A stretch of DNA of 64,000 bases from Oceanitalea stevensii (GTDB lineage: Bacteria; Actinomycetota; Actinomycetes; Actinomycetales; Actinomycetaceae). The translations under genes and the position numbers were made by a program. Shown piece by piece: positions 1-8,651 of the stretch (its first letter is position 1; each line of letters starts with the position of its first letter). Under the pieces are notes generated by a model that did not search any database, was not told the DNA's origin, and saw only the letters and a program-made list of their open reading frames with translations. Where the stretch lies: contig NZ_JACSPO010000005.1 of NCBI RefSeq assembly GCF_014837105.1, positions 131,232 through 195,231 of the forward strand, read 5' to 3'.

Positions 1-339
1 CACGCCCCCTTCGAGCTCGGTCCGCAGCCGCGTGGCGACGGGGTCGAGCGACTTGTTCGCGTGGCGCACGTAGAGCCACGTGAGGAGGAACGTGGTGACG
101 AACTGGCCCAGGCCGAAGAGCAGGCCGACGTTGAGGTTGCCGACGACCTCACGCGACATGAGGTCCTCGGCGTAGGTCGAGAGCAGGACGTAGGACAGGT
201 ACCAGACGAGGAACGCCGCCGTCATCGGGAAGGCGAACGAGCGGAAGCTGCTGCGCAGGCGGCGGAACTCCGCCGACTCCTGCACGGCCTGGAACTCCTC
301 CGCGGTGGGCTGTCTCAGGGCTCCGGGTTGGTGTGTCAT
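1..339 (-). CDS. DUF485 membrane protein, 3' end cut by window edge
   Basis: The reading frame starts at an ATG (337-339) behind AGGGGGAG and stays open to the left edge (113 codons seen). It encodes a short cytoplasmic N-terminus (MTHQPGALRQPT), then two predicted membrane segments around FPMTAAFLVWYLSYVLL and VGLLFGLGQFVTTFLLTWLY. This is the layout of the ~110-residue DUF485 family, so little is missing. In actinobacteria and proteobacteria such genes usually precede actP, the acetate/cation symporter, which would lie just outside the window to the left. Divergent transcription from acsA fits a role in acetate uptake; the exact function of DUF485 proteins is not settled. The family call is from hydropathy and residue pattern plus context. 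Confidence 0.8.
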   Translation of the reverse strand, partial: MTHQPGALRQPTAEEFQAVQESAEFRRLRSSFRSFAFPMTAAFLVWYLSYVLLSTYAEDLMSREVVGNLNVGLLFGLGQFVTTFLLTWLYVRHANKSLDPVATRLRTELEGGV

Positions 340-354
340 GGTCTCCCCCTTCTC

Positions 355-370
355 AGTGACACAGGTCACG
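355..370. promoter_or_regulatory. Crp-type operator between DUF485 gene and acsA
   Basis: AGTGACACAGGTCACG holds GTGA-N6-TCAC, the core of the actinobacterial Crp/GlxR site TGTGA-N6-TCACA. It lies 16 bp upstream of the DUF485 start and about 175 bp upstream of acsA. Acetate genes are common Crp/GlxR targets and a crp gene lies at 4360. Binding is inferred. Confidence 0.6.
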
Positions 371-465
371 ACGCCGTGACCAGCGGGCAACGTATCAGAG
401 ATCGTTTTCGAGCTCGCGGGGTGCCGGGGCTCCGGACGCCGTGCCCGCGAGCGGCGGACGAACGG

Positions 466-471
466 TACATT
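466..471 (+). promoter_or_regulatory. Candidate -10 element of acsA
   Basis: TACATT is followed six bases later by GTG at 478, giving a 67-nt leader before the acsA ATG. No convincing -35 is seen. The first codons after the expected transcription start read GTG CCG ATG TGA, a three-codon ORF that may be coincidental. Confidence 0.4.
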
Positions 472-544
472 CGAGGCGTGCCGATGTGATCCCGGCCATA
501 CGGGGGCACGGCGATGGAAACGAACAACGTCGTCCGGAGGAAAC

Positions 545-2548
545 ATGGTTGACCACACCAGCGCTGCGCCCGGCTCCGCCGAGGCAGGAGCCGGCGGCCT
601 GGAGAACCTGCTCGTCGAGGAGCGCCGCTTCCCGCCGAGCCCCGAGTTCGCCGCCCAGGCGAACGCGACCGCGGAGCTCTACGACCGCGCGGCGGCCGAC
701 CGCCTGGGGTTCTGGGCCGAGCAGGCCCGCGAGCTGCTCACCTGGTCGACGGACTTCACCGAGGTCCTCGACTGGTCCGACGCGCCGCGGGCGCGCTGGT
801 TCGGCGACGGCCGGCTCAACGCCGCGTACAACGCGGTGGACCGCCACGTCGAGGCAGGCAACGGCGAGCGGGTCGCCATCCACTGGGAGGGCGAGCAGGG
901 CGACACCCGCACGATCACCTACGCGCAGCTGCGTGACGAGGTGGCCCGCGCCGCCGCGGCCCTCGCCGAGCTCGGCGTGCAGACCGGTGACCGCGTGGCC
1001 ATCTACCTGCCGATGATCCCCGAGGCGGTCGTCGCGATGCTCGCCTGCGCGCGCATCGGCGCCCCGCACTCCGTGGTCTTCGGCGGCTTCTCCGCCGAGG
1101 CGCTGCACACCCGCATCAACGACGCGTCGGCGAAGGTCGTCATCACGGCCGACGGCGGCTACCGGCGCGGCAAGCCCAGCGCCCTCAAGCCCGCCGTCGA
1201 CGACGCCCTGGCCAGCGGCGACACACCGGTGGAGAAGGTCCTCGTCGTGCGGCGCACCGGGCAGGACGTCGCCTGGCACGACGACCGTGACGTCTGGTGG
1301 GACGAGATCGTCCCCCGCCAGGGCACCGACTTCGCGCCCGTGGACGTCGAGGCCGAGCACCCGCTGTTCATCCTCTACACCTCCGGCACCACCGGGAAGC
1401 CCAAGGGCATCTTCCACACGACCGGCGGGTACCTCGCGCAGTCCGCGTACACCCACAAGAACGTCTTCGACCTCAAGCCGGAGACCGACGTCTACTGGTG
1501 CACCGCGGACATCGGCTGGGTCACCGGTCACACGTACGTCACCTACGGGCCGCTCGTCAACGGCGCCACCCAGGTGATGTACGAGGGCACGCCCGACACC
1601 CCGCACAAGGGCCGCTGGTGGGAGATCGTCGAGAAGTACAAGGTGACGATCCTCTACACCGCGCCCACCGCGATCCGCACCTGCATGAAGTGGGGCGAGG
1701 AGGAGCCCGGCCGCTTCGACCTGTCCTCCCTGCGGGTGCTCGGCTCGGTCGGTGAGCCGATCAACCCCGAGGCGTGGGTCTGGTACCGCCGCGTCATCGG
1801 TGGCGACCGCACCCCTGTGGTCGACACGTGGTGGCAGACGGAGACGGGCGCGATCATGATCTCCCCGCTGCCCGGCGTCACCGCCGCCAAGCCCGGCTCT
1901 GCCCAGACCCCGCTGCCCGGCATCAGCGCCGACGTCGTCGACGAGCAGGGCGAGGCCGTCCCCGCCGGCTCGGGCGGCTACCTCGTCCTCACCGAGCCGT
2001 GGCCGGCGATGCTGCGCGGCATCTGGGGCGACGAGCAGCGCTTCCACGACACGTACTGGTCCCGCTTCCCCGGCATCTACTTCGCCGGCGACGGCGCCAA
2101 GAAGGACGAGGACGGCGACCTGTGGGTCCTCGGGCGCGTGGACGACGTCATGAACGTCTCGGGTCACCGGCTCTCGACGACGGAGATCGAGTCCGCGCTC
2201 GTCTCCCACCCCACGGTGGCCGAGGCCGCCGTCGTCGGGGCCAGTGACGACACGACGGGCCAGGCCGTCGTCGCCTTCGTCATCCTGCGCGGCGAGGCGG
2301 CCGCGGCCGCCAGCGAGGCGAGCGCCGAGGAGCACATCGCCGAGCTGCGGGCCCACGTGGCCAAGGAGATCGGGCCGATCGCCAAGCCGCGGTCGATCCT
2401 CGTCGTCACCGAGCTGCCCAAGACCCGCTCCGGCAAGATCATGCGGCGCCTCCTGCGTGACGTCGCCGAGAAGCGCACCGTCGGTGACGTGACGACGCTG
2501 GCCGACTCGACGGTCATGGACCAGATCTCGGCGGGCATGCAGAAGTAG
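545..2548 (+). CDS. acsA: acetyl-CoA synthetase (AMP-forming)
   Basis: Activates acetate to acetyl-CoA through acetyl-AMP in the cytoplasm. The 667-residue length is typical of Acs. The ATG at 545 follows GGAGG by 5 nt. Visible landmarks in order are the AMP-binding P-loop [11 protein letters not shown] near residue 277, the [11 protein letters not shown] segment, the adenylate-forming motif [16 protein letters not shown], the hinge and ATP-contact stretch [20 protein letters not shown], and the C-terminal [11 protein letters not shown]. Lys631 in the last motif is the catalytic lysine that protein acetyltransferases (Pat) acetylate and sirtuins restore; a sirtuin gene lies at 28656. It is divergent from the DUF485 gene, with a Crp-type site between them. 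The M. tuberculosis counterpart, Rv3667, sits in the same gene order. Identification is very secure. Confidence 0.98.
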   Translation: MVDHTSAAPGSAEAGAGGLENLLVEERRFPPSPEFAAQANATAELYDRAAADRLGFWAEQARELLTWSTDFTEVLDWSDAPRARWFGDGRLNAAYNAVDRHVEAGNGERVAIHWEGEQGDTRTITYAQLRDEVARAAAALAELGVQTGDRVAIYLPMIPEAVVAMLACARIGAPHSVVFGGFSAEALHTRINDASAKVVITADGGYRRGKPSALKPAVDDALASGDTPVEKVLVVRRTGQDVAWHDDRDVWWDEIVPRQGTDFAPVDVEAEHPLFILYTSGTTGKPKGIFHTTGGYLAQSAYTHKNVFDLKPETDVYWCTADIGWVTGHTYVTYGPLVNGATQVMYEGTPDTPHKGRWWEIVEKYKVTILYTAPTAIRTCMKWGEEEPGRFDLSSLRVLGSVGEPINPEAWVWYRRVIGGDRTPVVDTWWQTETGAIMISPLPGVTAAKPGSAQTPLPGISADVVDEQGEAVPAGSGGYLVLTEPWPAMLRGIWGDEQRFHDTYWSRFPGIYFAGDGAKKDEDGDLWVLGRVDDVMNVSGHRLSTTEIESALVSHPTVAEAAVVGASDDTTGQAVVAFVILRGEAAAAASEASAEEHIAELRAHVAKEIGPIAKPRSILVVTELPKTRSGKIMRRLLRDVAEKRTVGDVTTLADSTVMDQISAGMQK

Positions 2549-2561
2549 CCCCCGCCGCTAC

Positions 2562-2604
2562 CGCCGAGAGCTGAGCTGTTCCTCGAACGGCTCAGCTCTC
2601 GGCG
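2562..2604. terminator. Inverted repeat (palindrome family A) after acsA
   Basis: A 20-bp arm (2562-2581) beginning CGCCGAGAGCTGAGC pairs with 2585-2604 with one mismatch that is G-U in RNA; the loop is three bases. It lies 14 bp after the acsA stop. The arm is related to those at 5061, 37339, 41538 and 61743. Probably a rho-independent terminator lacking a long T-tract, as is common in high-GC actinobacteria. Confidence 0.75.
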
Positions 2605-2646
2605 CGCACGGGCGGCCGGGGATCGCGGACCGTCTACGCTCCCCTC

Positions 2647-3555
2647 GTGGCTAGTGGACAGAGTGTGGTGTGGCAGGACGGACCGTGGGAGCACCGGTTC
2701 GTCCCGGCGAACGGCGCGCGCTTCCACGTCGTCCTCGCAGGCCCGGAGTCCGGTGAGCTGGTCGTCCTGCTCCACGGCTTCCCCCAGTTCTGGTGGGCCT
2801 GGCGCCACCAGCTGACCGCACTGGCCGACGCCGGCTACCGCGTCGCGGCGATGGACATCCGCGGCTTCGGCGGCTCGGACAAGCCGCCCGGTGGGCACGC
2901 GACGCCGGTGCTCACCGCCGACGTCGGCGGCGTCGTCCGCTCGCTCGGCCGCGAACGGGCGGTCGTCGTGGGCCACAGCTTCGGCGGCATGCTCGCCTGG
3001 TCGATGCCGGTTCTCGAGCCGCGCGTCACCCGCGCCGTCGCCGTCCTCAGCGCCCCGCACCCGGTGCCGCTGCTGCGCCCGCGCAACCACCTCGGTGCGC
3101 GTGCCCGTGCCTTCCTCGCCCGCGTGCAGGTGCCGTGGTTCCCGGAGCACGCGCTGCGCCGCGGCGACCTCCTCACCCGTGTCCTCACCGACCTCTCGGC
3201 GCCCGGCCGGGTCCTGCCGCCCGAGGAGCTGCGCGCCTACCAGACCGCGGTCCGCCTCCCGTCGGTGGCCCACGCGAGCCTCGAGCACCTGCGCTGGCTC
3301 GTGCGCTCGACCCCGCGGCCCGACGGCCGCCGCTACCTCGCCGCCATGGCGCACCCGGTGACCGTGCCGGTCCTCAGCGTGCGGGGCGGCGCCGACCGCT
3401 TCACCCCGGCCGCCGCCTTCGCGGCGGACCCGGCCCACGTGCAGGGCCTGCTGCGCACCGCCGTCGTCCCGGGTGCCGGCCACCTCCTTCCCGAGGAGGC
3501 ACCCGAGGCCGTCACCGGGCTCCTCCTCGACTTCCTCGCCGGCCTCCCCGACTGA
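2647..3555 (+). CDS. alpha/beta hydrolase (epoxide hydrolase-like fold)
   Basis: A 302-residue soluble alpha/beta hydrolase. The oxyanion motif HGFPQFWWAW and the strand MDIRGFGGSD match the epoxide-hydrolase/haloalkane-dehalogenase clan. The nucleophile elbow, however, is GHSFGG, so the nucleophile is serine rather than the aspartate (GHDWG) of true epoxide hydrolases. GGADRFTP and GAGHLLPEEAPE supply plausible acid and histidine. An esterase or lipase-like activity is therefore more likely than epoxide hydrolysis; the substrate is unknown. GTG is chosen because TACGCT lies exactly 6 nt upstream, a leaderless arrangement with no Shine-Dalgarno. It occupies the position of ephE (Rv3670) between acs and nth, and its stop is 6 bp from that of convergent nth. 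Confidence 0.88.
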   Translation: MASGQSVVWQDGPWEHRFVPANGARFHVVLAGPESGELVVLLHGFPQFWWAWRHQLTALADAGYRVAAMDIRGFGGSDKPPGGHATPVLTADVGGVVRSLGRERAVVVGHSFGGMLAWSMPVLEPRVTRAVAVLSAPHPVPLLRPRNHLGARARAFLARVQVPWFPEHALRRGDLLTRVLTDLSAPGRVLPPEELRAYQTAVRLPSVAHASLEHLRWLVRSTPRPDGRRYLAAMAHPVTVPVLSVRGGADRFTPAAAFAADPAHVQGLLRTAVVPGAGHLLPEEAPEAVTGLLLDFLAGLPD

Positions 3556-3561
3556 GCGGCG

Positions 3562-4263
3562 TCAGTCCGGACGGCGCACGAGCCCCTCGGCGACCTCCTG
3601 GTCGGTCTCACCGAGCCCGTAGCTCGGGCACACGCCGGCGAGCACGCAGGCGCCGCAGGCGGGCCGGCGGGAGTGGCACACGCGGCGCCCGTGGAAGATG
3701 AGCCGGTGGCACAGCATCGTCCACCGCTCCGCCGGCACGAGGGCGGCGATGTCCCGCTCCACCTTCACCGGGTCCTTGTTCTCGGTCCAGCCCAGGCGGC
3801 GCGCCAGCCGTCCGACGTGGGTGTCGACCGTGATGCCGGGGACGCCGAAGGCGTTGCCGAGCACGACGTTCGCCGTCTTGCGGCCCACGCCCGGGAGCTT
3901 CACCAGCTCGTCGAGGTCCGCCGGCACCTCACCGTCGTGGTCGGCGAGCAGCGCGGCCGCGAGGCCGCGCAGCGAGGTCGCCTTGGCGCGGAAGAAGCCC
4001 AGCGGCCGCAGCACCTCCTCCAGCTCGGCCTGGCCCGCGGCCGCCAGCTCGGCCGGCCCGGGCCACCGCCGGAACAGCGTGGGGGTCACGGAGTTCACCC
4101 GCACGTCCGTCGTCTGCGCGGACAGGACGGTGGCGACGAGGAGCTCGAAGGCGGAGGTGAAGTCGAGCTCGCAGCGGGCGTCGGGCCACTCCTCGGTGAG
4201 GACGTCGTCGACCTCGACGGCGGGGGCCGGGCCACGCTCGGCGAGCGGCAGGTCGGTGCTCAC
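3562..4263 (-). CDS. nth: endonuclease III
   Basis: DNA glycosylase/AP lyase that removes oxidised pyrimidines. In the 233-residue protein the helix-hairpin-helix LPGVGRKTANVVLGNAFG contains the catalytic lysine, VDTHVGR contains the catalytic aspartate, and CHSRRPACGACVLAGVC fits the C-x6-C-x2-C-x5-C ligand set of the 4Fe-4S cluster. The GTG start at 4263 has TAACCT 6 nt upstream on this strand, so the mRNA is probably leaderless. It is divergent from crp with 96 bp between, as in M. tuberculosis Rv3674c/Rv3676. Function is secure; the start is likely. Confidence 0.97.
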   Translation of the reverse strand: MSTDLPLAERGPAPAVEVDDVLTEEWPDARCELDFTSAFELLVATVLSAQTTDVRVNSVTPTLFRRWPGPAELAAAGQAELEEVLRPLGFFRAKATSLRGLAAALLADHDGEVPADLDELVKLPGVGRKTANVVLGNAFGVPGITVDTHVGRLARRLGWTENKDPVKVERDIAALVPAERWTMLCHRLIFHGRRVCHSRRPACGACVLAGVCPSYGLGETDQEVAEGLVRRPD

Positions 4264-4359
4264 CGGGCCAGGTTACGGGCGGCAGCCTGCTCTCAGTGGC
4301 AGGATGGTCGCCATGGGCTCCGGCCCGGCCGCCGACACCGACGTGAAAAGGAAGCAAAC

Positions 4360-5037
4360 GTGGACGACTCCGCGATCAGCTCCGTGCCCCTCTTTGCCTC
4401 CCTCGACGACGACGCTCGAGCGGCCCTGCGCGAGGCCATGCACGAGGTGAGCCTGCGTCGCGGGGAGACCCTCTTCCACGAGGGTGACCCCGGGGACCGC
4501 CTCTTCCTCGTCATCGAGGGCAAGATCAAGCTCGGGCACCGCTCGACCGACGGCCGGGAGAACCTGCTGGCCATCCTCGGCCCGGGCGAGCTGCTCGGTG
4601 AGCTCACGCTCTTCGAGCCCGGCGAGCGGACCGCCACGGCCACCGCCGTCGCCACCGCCCGTCTGCTCGAGCTGCAGCACGACCCGTTCATGCACCTGCT
4701 CGACACGCGCCCCGAGCTGGCCAAGCACATGCTGCGCGCGCTGGCCCGCCGCCTGCGCCGCACCAACGAGGCGCTGGCCGACCTCGTCTTCTCCGACGTC
4801 CCCGGCCGCGTGGCCAAGGCGCTGCTCGACCTGTCGGTCCGCTTCGGCGAGCAGACCCCCGACGGCCTGCGCGTGGCCCACGACCTCACCCAGGAGGAGC
4901 TGGCCCAGCTCGTCGGCGCCTCCCGCGAGACGGTCAACAAGTCCCTCGCCGACTTCATCTCCCGCGGCTGGATCCGCCTCGAGGGCCGCGCCGTGCAGAT
5001 CCTCGATCTCGAGCGCCTCAAGCGCCGCGCCCGCTGA
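4360..5037 (+). CDS. crp: Crp/Fnr-family cAMP receptor protein
   Basis: A 225-residue global regulator that closely tracks mycobacterial CRP (Rv3676, 224 residues). The cyclic nucleotide domain includes GDRLFLVIEGKIKLGHR and the phosphate-binding cassette GELLGELTLFEPGERTATA. After the long C-helix comes VPGRVAKALLDL and the winged helix, with recognition helix GASRETVNKSLADF. GTG at 4360 is used because AAGGAAG lies 5 nt upstream and the product then aligns with mycobacterial CRP; the frame is open far upstream but has no coding character there. CAGGAT at 4300 with an ATG 7 nt later (4313) suggests transcription begins about 47 nt before crp. Crp-type operators are visible at 355 (acsA) and 58245 (GH3), so local targets are likely. 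Confidence 0.96.
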   Translation: MDDSAISSVPLFASLDDDARAALREAMHEVSLRRGETLFHEGDPGDRLFLVIEGKIKLGHRSTDGRENLLAILGPGELLGELTLFEPGERTATATAVATARLLELQHDPFMHLLDTRPELAKHMLRALARRLRRTNEALADLVFSDVPGRVAKALLDLSVRFGEQTPDGLRVAHDLTQEELAQLVGASRETVNKSLADFISRGWIRLEGRAVQILDLERLKRRAR

Positions 5038-5060
5038 CCCGCGTCTCCCGCCCCCACATT

Positions 5061-5104
5061 CGCCGAGAGCCGGATTCCTCCGTGGAGGAACCCGGCTCTC
5101 GGCG
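5061..5104. terminator. Inverted repeat (palindrome family A) between crp and ridA
   Basis: Arm CGCCGAGAGCCGGATTCCTC (5061-5080) pairs with 5085-5104 with one mismatch and a 4-bp loop. C-rich and G-rich flanks extend the pairing. It lies between the convergent stops of crp and ridA, so it can act as a bidirectional terminator. Confidence 0.8.
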
Positions 5105-5122
5105 TGTGTGGGGCGGGGGGCG

Positions 5123-5590
5123 TCAGGCGACGGCGAGGACGAGCTCGATCTCGACGGGCGCGTCGAGGGGGAGGGCACTGACGCCGACGGCGCTGCGCGC
5201 GTGGCGACCGGCCTCCCCGAAGATCTCCCCGAGCAGGTCCGAGGCACCGTTGACGACGCCCGGCTGGCCCGTGAAGGCGGGGTCGCTCGCGACGTAGCCG
5301 ACGACCTTGACCACCTGGACGACGGCGTCGAGGTTGCCGACCTTCGCGGCGACGGCCGCGAGGGCGTTGAGCGCCGCGACGCGGGCGAGCTCGGTGGCCT
5401 GCGCGGGCGCGACCAGCCCCTCGCCGTCGCCGACCTTGCCCGTCACGGGCAGCGCGCCGTCGACCATGGGCAGCTGGCCCGAGGTCCACACGAGGTCACC
5501 GTGACGGACCGCGGGCACGTAGCTCGCGACCGGCGGCACGACCGGCGGCAGCGAGAGCCCGAGCTCCTGGAGACGCCGGGCGATGCTCAT
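5123..5590 (-). CDS. RidA/YjgF-family protein
   Basis: A 155-residue RidA-family protein; the best studied members hydrolyse reactive enamine/imine intermediates of amino acid metabolism. The N-terminal SYVPAVRHGDLVWTSGQLPM strand, central GEIFGEAGRHARSAVGVSALP with the family arginine, and C-terminal APVEIELVLAVA are characteristic. The ATG at 5590 is chosen because it overlaps the stop of the DUF4177 gene (ATGA, 5587-5590), implying translational coupling. The long in-frame extension upstream runs through DUF4177 and whiB and is not coding. This matches Rv3678c, which also follows Rv3678A. The exact substrate class is unknown. Confidence 0.9.
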   Translation of the reverse strand: MSIARRLQELGLSLPPVVPPVASYVPAVRHGDLVWTSGQLPMVDGALPVTGKVGDGEGLVAPAQATELARVAALNALAAVAAKVGNLDAVVQVVKVVGYVASDPAFTGQPGVVNGASDLLGEIFGEAGRHARSAVGVSALPLDAPVEIELVLAVA

Positions 5591-5739
5591 GCCTTGGGGC
5601 GCTTGAGGTAGGCGACGGGGTTCTGCGTCGGGCCCGGCACCACCTGGACGAGCTCCCAGCCGTCGGCGCCCCACTGGTCGAGGATCGCCTTGGTGTTGTG
5701 GATGAGCAGAGGAATGGTCGCGTACTCCCAGGTCGTCAT
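5587..5739 (-). CDS. DUF4177 small protein
   Basis: Fifty codons from ATG at 5739 to TGA at 5587. The product begins MTTWEYATIPLLIH and contains WGADGWELVQVVPG, the signature of DUF4177 (compare Rv3678A, also tiny). It ends in PVAYLKRPKA. It lies 9 bp after the whiB stop and overlaps ridA by 4 bp, so whiB, DUF4177 and ridA form one minus-strand unit. Function of the family is unknown. Confidence 0.88.
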   Translation of the reverse strand: MTTWEYATIPLLIHNTKAILDQWGADGWELVQVVPGPTQNPVAYLKRPKA

Positions 5740-5748
5740 GGCGCCATC

Positions 5749-6084
5749 CTAGGCCTGGCGGATCTTGGCCAGGATGCGCGGCGCACGGTCGGCGCGGAGC
5801 TCGGCGATGATGTCGTCCTCCTCGTCCTGGAGCCGGTCGGCCCAGGACCGCACCTCGGGGTAGCGGCGCAGCAGCGCGCGACGCTCCCGCTCCGTCAGCC
5901 CGCCCCACACCCCGAAGGTGACGTGGGAGTCCAGCGCATCGGCCAGGCACTCCATCCGCACCGGGCAGCGGAAGCACAGCTCTCGTGCCGCCCGCTGCGC
6001 CGCCCCACGGACGAAGAGCTCGTCCGGCTCGATCGTCCGACACGCGGCCCGTGCGGCCCACGTCTGGTCGTCGTGAGTGCTCAT
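5749..6084 (-). CDS. WhiB-family iron-sulfur transcription factor
   Basis: A 111-residue WhiB-like regulator. The four cluster cysteines are in AACRTIEPDE and CFRCPVRMEC (C-x2-C-x5-C), followed by the GVWGG turn of the family and a basic tail (RERRALLRRYP). The ATG at 6084 lies 6 nt behind GGAGG. Gene order (whiB, then divergent class A PBP) matches WhiB4 (Rv3681c) of M. tuberculosis, a redox-responsive repressor; assignment to that subgroup is by synteny, not by phylogeny. An inverted repeat TCCCGAC-N13-GTCGGGA lies 45 bp upstream. Proteins of this family bind a 4Fe-4S cluster and often the housekeeping sigma factor. Confidence 0.95.
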   Translation of the reverse strand: MSTHDDQTWAARAACRTIEPDELFVRGAAQRAARELCFRCPVRMECLADALDSHVTFGVWGGLTERERRALLRRYPEVRSWADRLQDEEDDIIAELRADRAPRILAKIRQA

Positions 6085-6129
6085 GCCCCACCTCCTGCGT
6101 TCCCACGGCATCGTTGCCGCTCGTCTGTA

Positions 6130-6156
6130 TCCCGACGCTAGACCTCTTAGTCGGGA
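6130..6156. promoter_or_regulatory. Inverted repeat upstream of whiB
   Basis: TCCCGAC (6130-6136) and GTCGGGA (6150-6156) are perfect 7-bp arms separated by 13 bp, 45 bp before the whiB start. It is in a position to be an operator, possibly autoregulatory. No known factor is recognised. Confidence 0.4.
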
Positions 6157-6196
6157 CGTGGAAGGCCTATGGCGTAATCGTGACCTTGGCGAAATC

Positions 6197-6210
6197 GTCA
6201 CATGTCACAT
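6197..6210. promoter_or_regulatory. GTCACAT tandem with TCACATGTCA motif, whiB/PBP intergenic
   Basis: GTCACATGTCACAT is a perfect tandem 7-mer containing TCACATGTCA (6198-6207). The same 10-mer occurs at 31000 (reverse strand) and 56343, both upstream of other genes. Confidence 0.4.
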
Positions 6211-6294
6211 GCTGGATGTCCATATCCTTGCGAAAAGTCGGTGACCTGCCCCACCGTGCGCCCCTCGGCGAGGCACGCGCCGTACCCTGGGGCA

Positions 6295-8649
6295 ATGGCC
6301 TCACGTCCCACGCCGCGCGGGCGCGCCGTCCGCCCCGTCCAGCTCGTCGCCATGATGATCGCGTTCCTGCTGATCGCCGTGGCCGGAGGAGTGCTGACGG
6401 CAGGACTCCTCCTGCCCGCCGTCGGCTCCGTCGGCGCCGTCGGGAACGCGACCACCGACCTCTTCAGCGACATCCCGACCGAGCTCGAGATCGACGAGCC
6501 GTCCGAGCAGAGCGTCATGTACGACGCCAAGGGCAACGAGATGGCGGTCTTCTTCGCGGAGAACCGCGTCGTCGTCGGCTTCGACGACATCTCCCAGCAC
6601 GTCAAGGACGCCGTCGTCGCCATCGAGGACCACCGCTTCTACGACCACGGCGGCGTGGACCCCGAGGGCATCCTGCGTGCCGTCGCCCGCAACGTCGGTG
6701 GCGGTGAGCTCGAGGGCGCCTCGACGCTCACGCAGCAGTACGTGAAGAACATCCAGGTCGAGGAGAGCCGCGTCAGCAACGACCCGGAGCTCTACCAGGC
6801 GGCCACCGAGACCGACGGCGCGGCGGGCATCGCCCGCAAGCTGCGCGAGGCCCGGCTCGCCATCGCCCTGGAGAAGGTGCGGTCCAAGGACGAGATCCTC
6901 ACCGGCTACCTCAACATCGCGCAGTTCGGGCCCTCGCAGTACGGCATCGAGTCCGCCGCGCACCACTACTTCAACAAGACGGCCGCCGACCTCAACATCG
7001 CCGAGTCCGCCCTGCTCGCGGGCATCACCCAGAACCCCGCCAAGTGGGACCCGGTGAGCAACCCGGAGAACGCCGAGCAGCGCCGCAACACCGTGCTCGG
7101 ACGGATGCTCTTCCTCGACGTCATCACCCAGGAGCAGTACGACGAGGCCGTTGCGGTCCCCGTCGCGGACATGCTCGACGTCCAGGACACCCCCCGCGGC
7201 TGCGCCGTCGCCGGCAACGCCGCCTACTTCTGCCAGTACGTCGTCAACGACATCCTCACCAACGAGGCCTACGGCGAGACGGTGGAGGACCGTCGTCAGC
7301 TGCTCAACCGCGGCGGCCTGGAGATCCACACGACCCTCGACCCGGACAAGCAGGAGGCGGCCTTCGAGGCCGTCACCGACTCGGTCCCGATCGAGGACGA
7401 GTCCGGGATCTCGATGGCGCTGTCCTCGATCGAGCCGGGCACCGGCCGGATCTTCGCGATGGCCCAGAACACCCGGTACGGGATGGCCTCGGAGGACGAC
7501 CCCCGCGCCACCCAGGTCAACTACAACGTCGGTCAGTCCCACGGCGGCGGCACCGGCTTCCAGTCCGGCTCGACGTTCAAGGTCTTCACGCTCGTCCAGT
7601 GGCTCAAGGACGGGCACTCGCTCATGGACCGGGTGAACTCCGCCAACCGCGTCTTCCCCCGCGACACGTGGGACATCTCCTGCGACGACCCGGAGAATCC
7701 GGCGTTCCGGCCGGGCGGGGACTACGAGCCGAAGAACCTCGAGGGCTTCGGCGGTGGCGTCGAGACCGTCCTCGAGGCCACCCGCACCTCGATCAACACC
7801 TCCTTCGTCGTCATGGCCCAGCAGCTGGACCTGTGCGACATCACGAGCACCGCCGCGGACATGGGGGTGCGCACCGGTAGCGGTGGGCCGCTGCAGAGCA
7901 ACCCCGCGATGGTCCTCGGCTCGAACACGGTGACGCCCCTGTCGATGGCGAACGCCTACGCGACGCTCGCGTCCGGTGGTGTGTTCTGCGAGCCGGTCGC
8001 CATCACGAGCATGGCCGACCGCAACGGCGAGGAGATCCCCGTCCCGCCGTCGGACTGCCAGCGGGTCCTCGAGGAGGACATCGTCAACGGCGCCAACCAC
8101 GCGCTCCAGGCCGTCATGGGCCCCGAGTGGGACTCCACCGGGTCCACGGCCCGCATCCCCCCGCGGCCCTCGGCCGGCAAGACCGGCACGGCCAACGACG
8201 ACATGCACGCCTGGTTCATCGGCTTCGTCCCCCAGATGGCCACGGCCGTGTGGATGGGGCACGCGAACGCCGACGAGACGATGGGTGGCGAGGTCATCAA
8301 CGGCGTCTGGCGCGACCGCGTCTACGGCGGTCTCATCGCGGCACCGACGTGGAAGGCCTACATGCTCGAGGCCACCGAGGACATGCCGATCGAGGAGTTC
8401 GACGACGCGGAGAGCACGGTGGTGCGCGGAGAGTTCCTCAGCGTCCCGAGCATCGGCGGGCAGAGCGTCGAGGACGCCCGCGAGACCCTCGAGGACGCCG
8501 GCTTCAACACCACCATGGGATACCCGGTCGACTCCGGCTGGCCGGAGGGCCTGGCCGTCGCCACCACCCCCGAGGCGGGCAGCAGCGCCCGGCGCGGGGA
8601 GACGGTGACGATCTACACGAGCGGCGGCCGCGGCGGGGGCGACGACTGA
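6295..8649 (+). CDS. bifunctional class A penicillin-binding protein with PASTA domain
   Basis: Peptidoglycan glycosyltransferase and transpeptidase anchored by one N-terminal membrane segment (VAMMIAFLLIAVAGGVLTAG). The 784-residue protein has a GT51 domain with EDHRFYDHGG (catalytic Glu111) and GASTLTQQYVKN. The transpeptidase domain carries SxxK (STFK, Ser426), SIN in TRTSINTSF, and KTGT (Lys629). The final 65 residues form one PASTA domain (FLSVPSIGGQSVEDARETL), which usually senses muropeptides. The ATG at 6295 is preferred over upstream in-frame codons because TACCCT sits 6 nt before it and the membrane helix then follows a short basic tail. It matches ponA2 (Rv3682) by order and architecture. 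The next gene starts 2 bp after its stop. Confidence 0.96.
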   Translation: MASRPTPRGRAVRPVQLVAMMIAFLLIAVAGGVLTAGLLLPAVGSVGAVGNATTDLFSDIPTELEIDEPSEQSVMYDAKGNEMAVFFAENRVVVGFDDISQHVKDAVVAIEDHRFYDHGGVDPEGILRAVARNVGGGELEGASTLTQQYVKNIQVEESRVSNDPELYQAATETDGAAGIARKLREARLAIALEKVRSKDEILTGYLNIAQFGPSQYGIESAAHHYFNKTAADLNIAESALLAGITQNPAKWDPVSNPENAEQRRNTVLGRMLFLDVITQEQYDEAVAVPVADMLDVQDTPRGCAVAGNAAYFCQYVVNDILTNEAYGETVEDRRQLLNRGGLEIHTTLDPDKQEAAFEAVTDSVPIEDESGISMALSSIEPGTGRIFAMAQNTRYGMASEDDPRATQVNYNVGQSHGGGTGFQSGSTFKVFTLVQWLKDGHSLMDRVNSANRVFPRDTWDISCDDPENPAFRPGGDYEPKNLEGFGGGVETVLEATRTSINTSFVVMAQQLDLCDITSTAADMGVRTGSGGPLQSNPAMVLGSNTVTPLSMANAYATLASGGVFCEPVAITSMADRNGEEIPVPPSDCQRVLEEDIVNGANHALQAVMGPEWDSTGSTARIPPRPSAGKTGTANDDMHAWFIGFVPQMATAVWMGHANADETMGGEVINGVWRDRVYGGLIAAPTWKAYMLEATEDMPIEEFDDAESTVVRGEFLSVPSIGGQSVEDARETLEDAGFNTTMGYPVDSGWPEGLAVATTPEAGSSARRGETVTIYTSGGRGGGDD

Positions 8650-8651
8650 CC

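Noticed and set aside
395-2356. A long minus-strand frame opposite acsA
   Set aside because: Antisense shadow in high-GC DNA; acsA is certain on the other strand.
3673-4359. In-frame extension of crp upstream of 4360
   Set aside because: It runs antisense through nth, has no family similarity, and the GTG at 4360 has a ribosome binding site and gives the normal CRP length.
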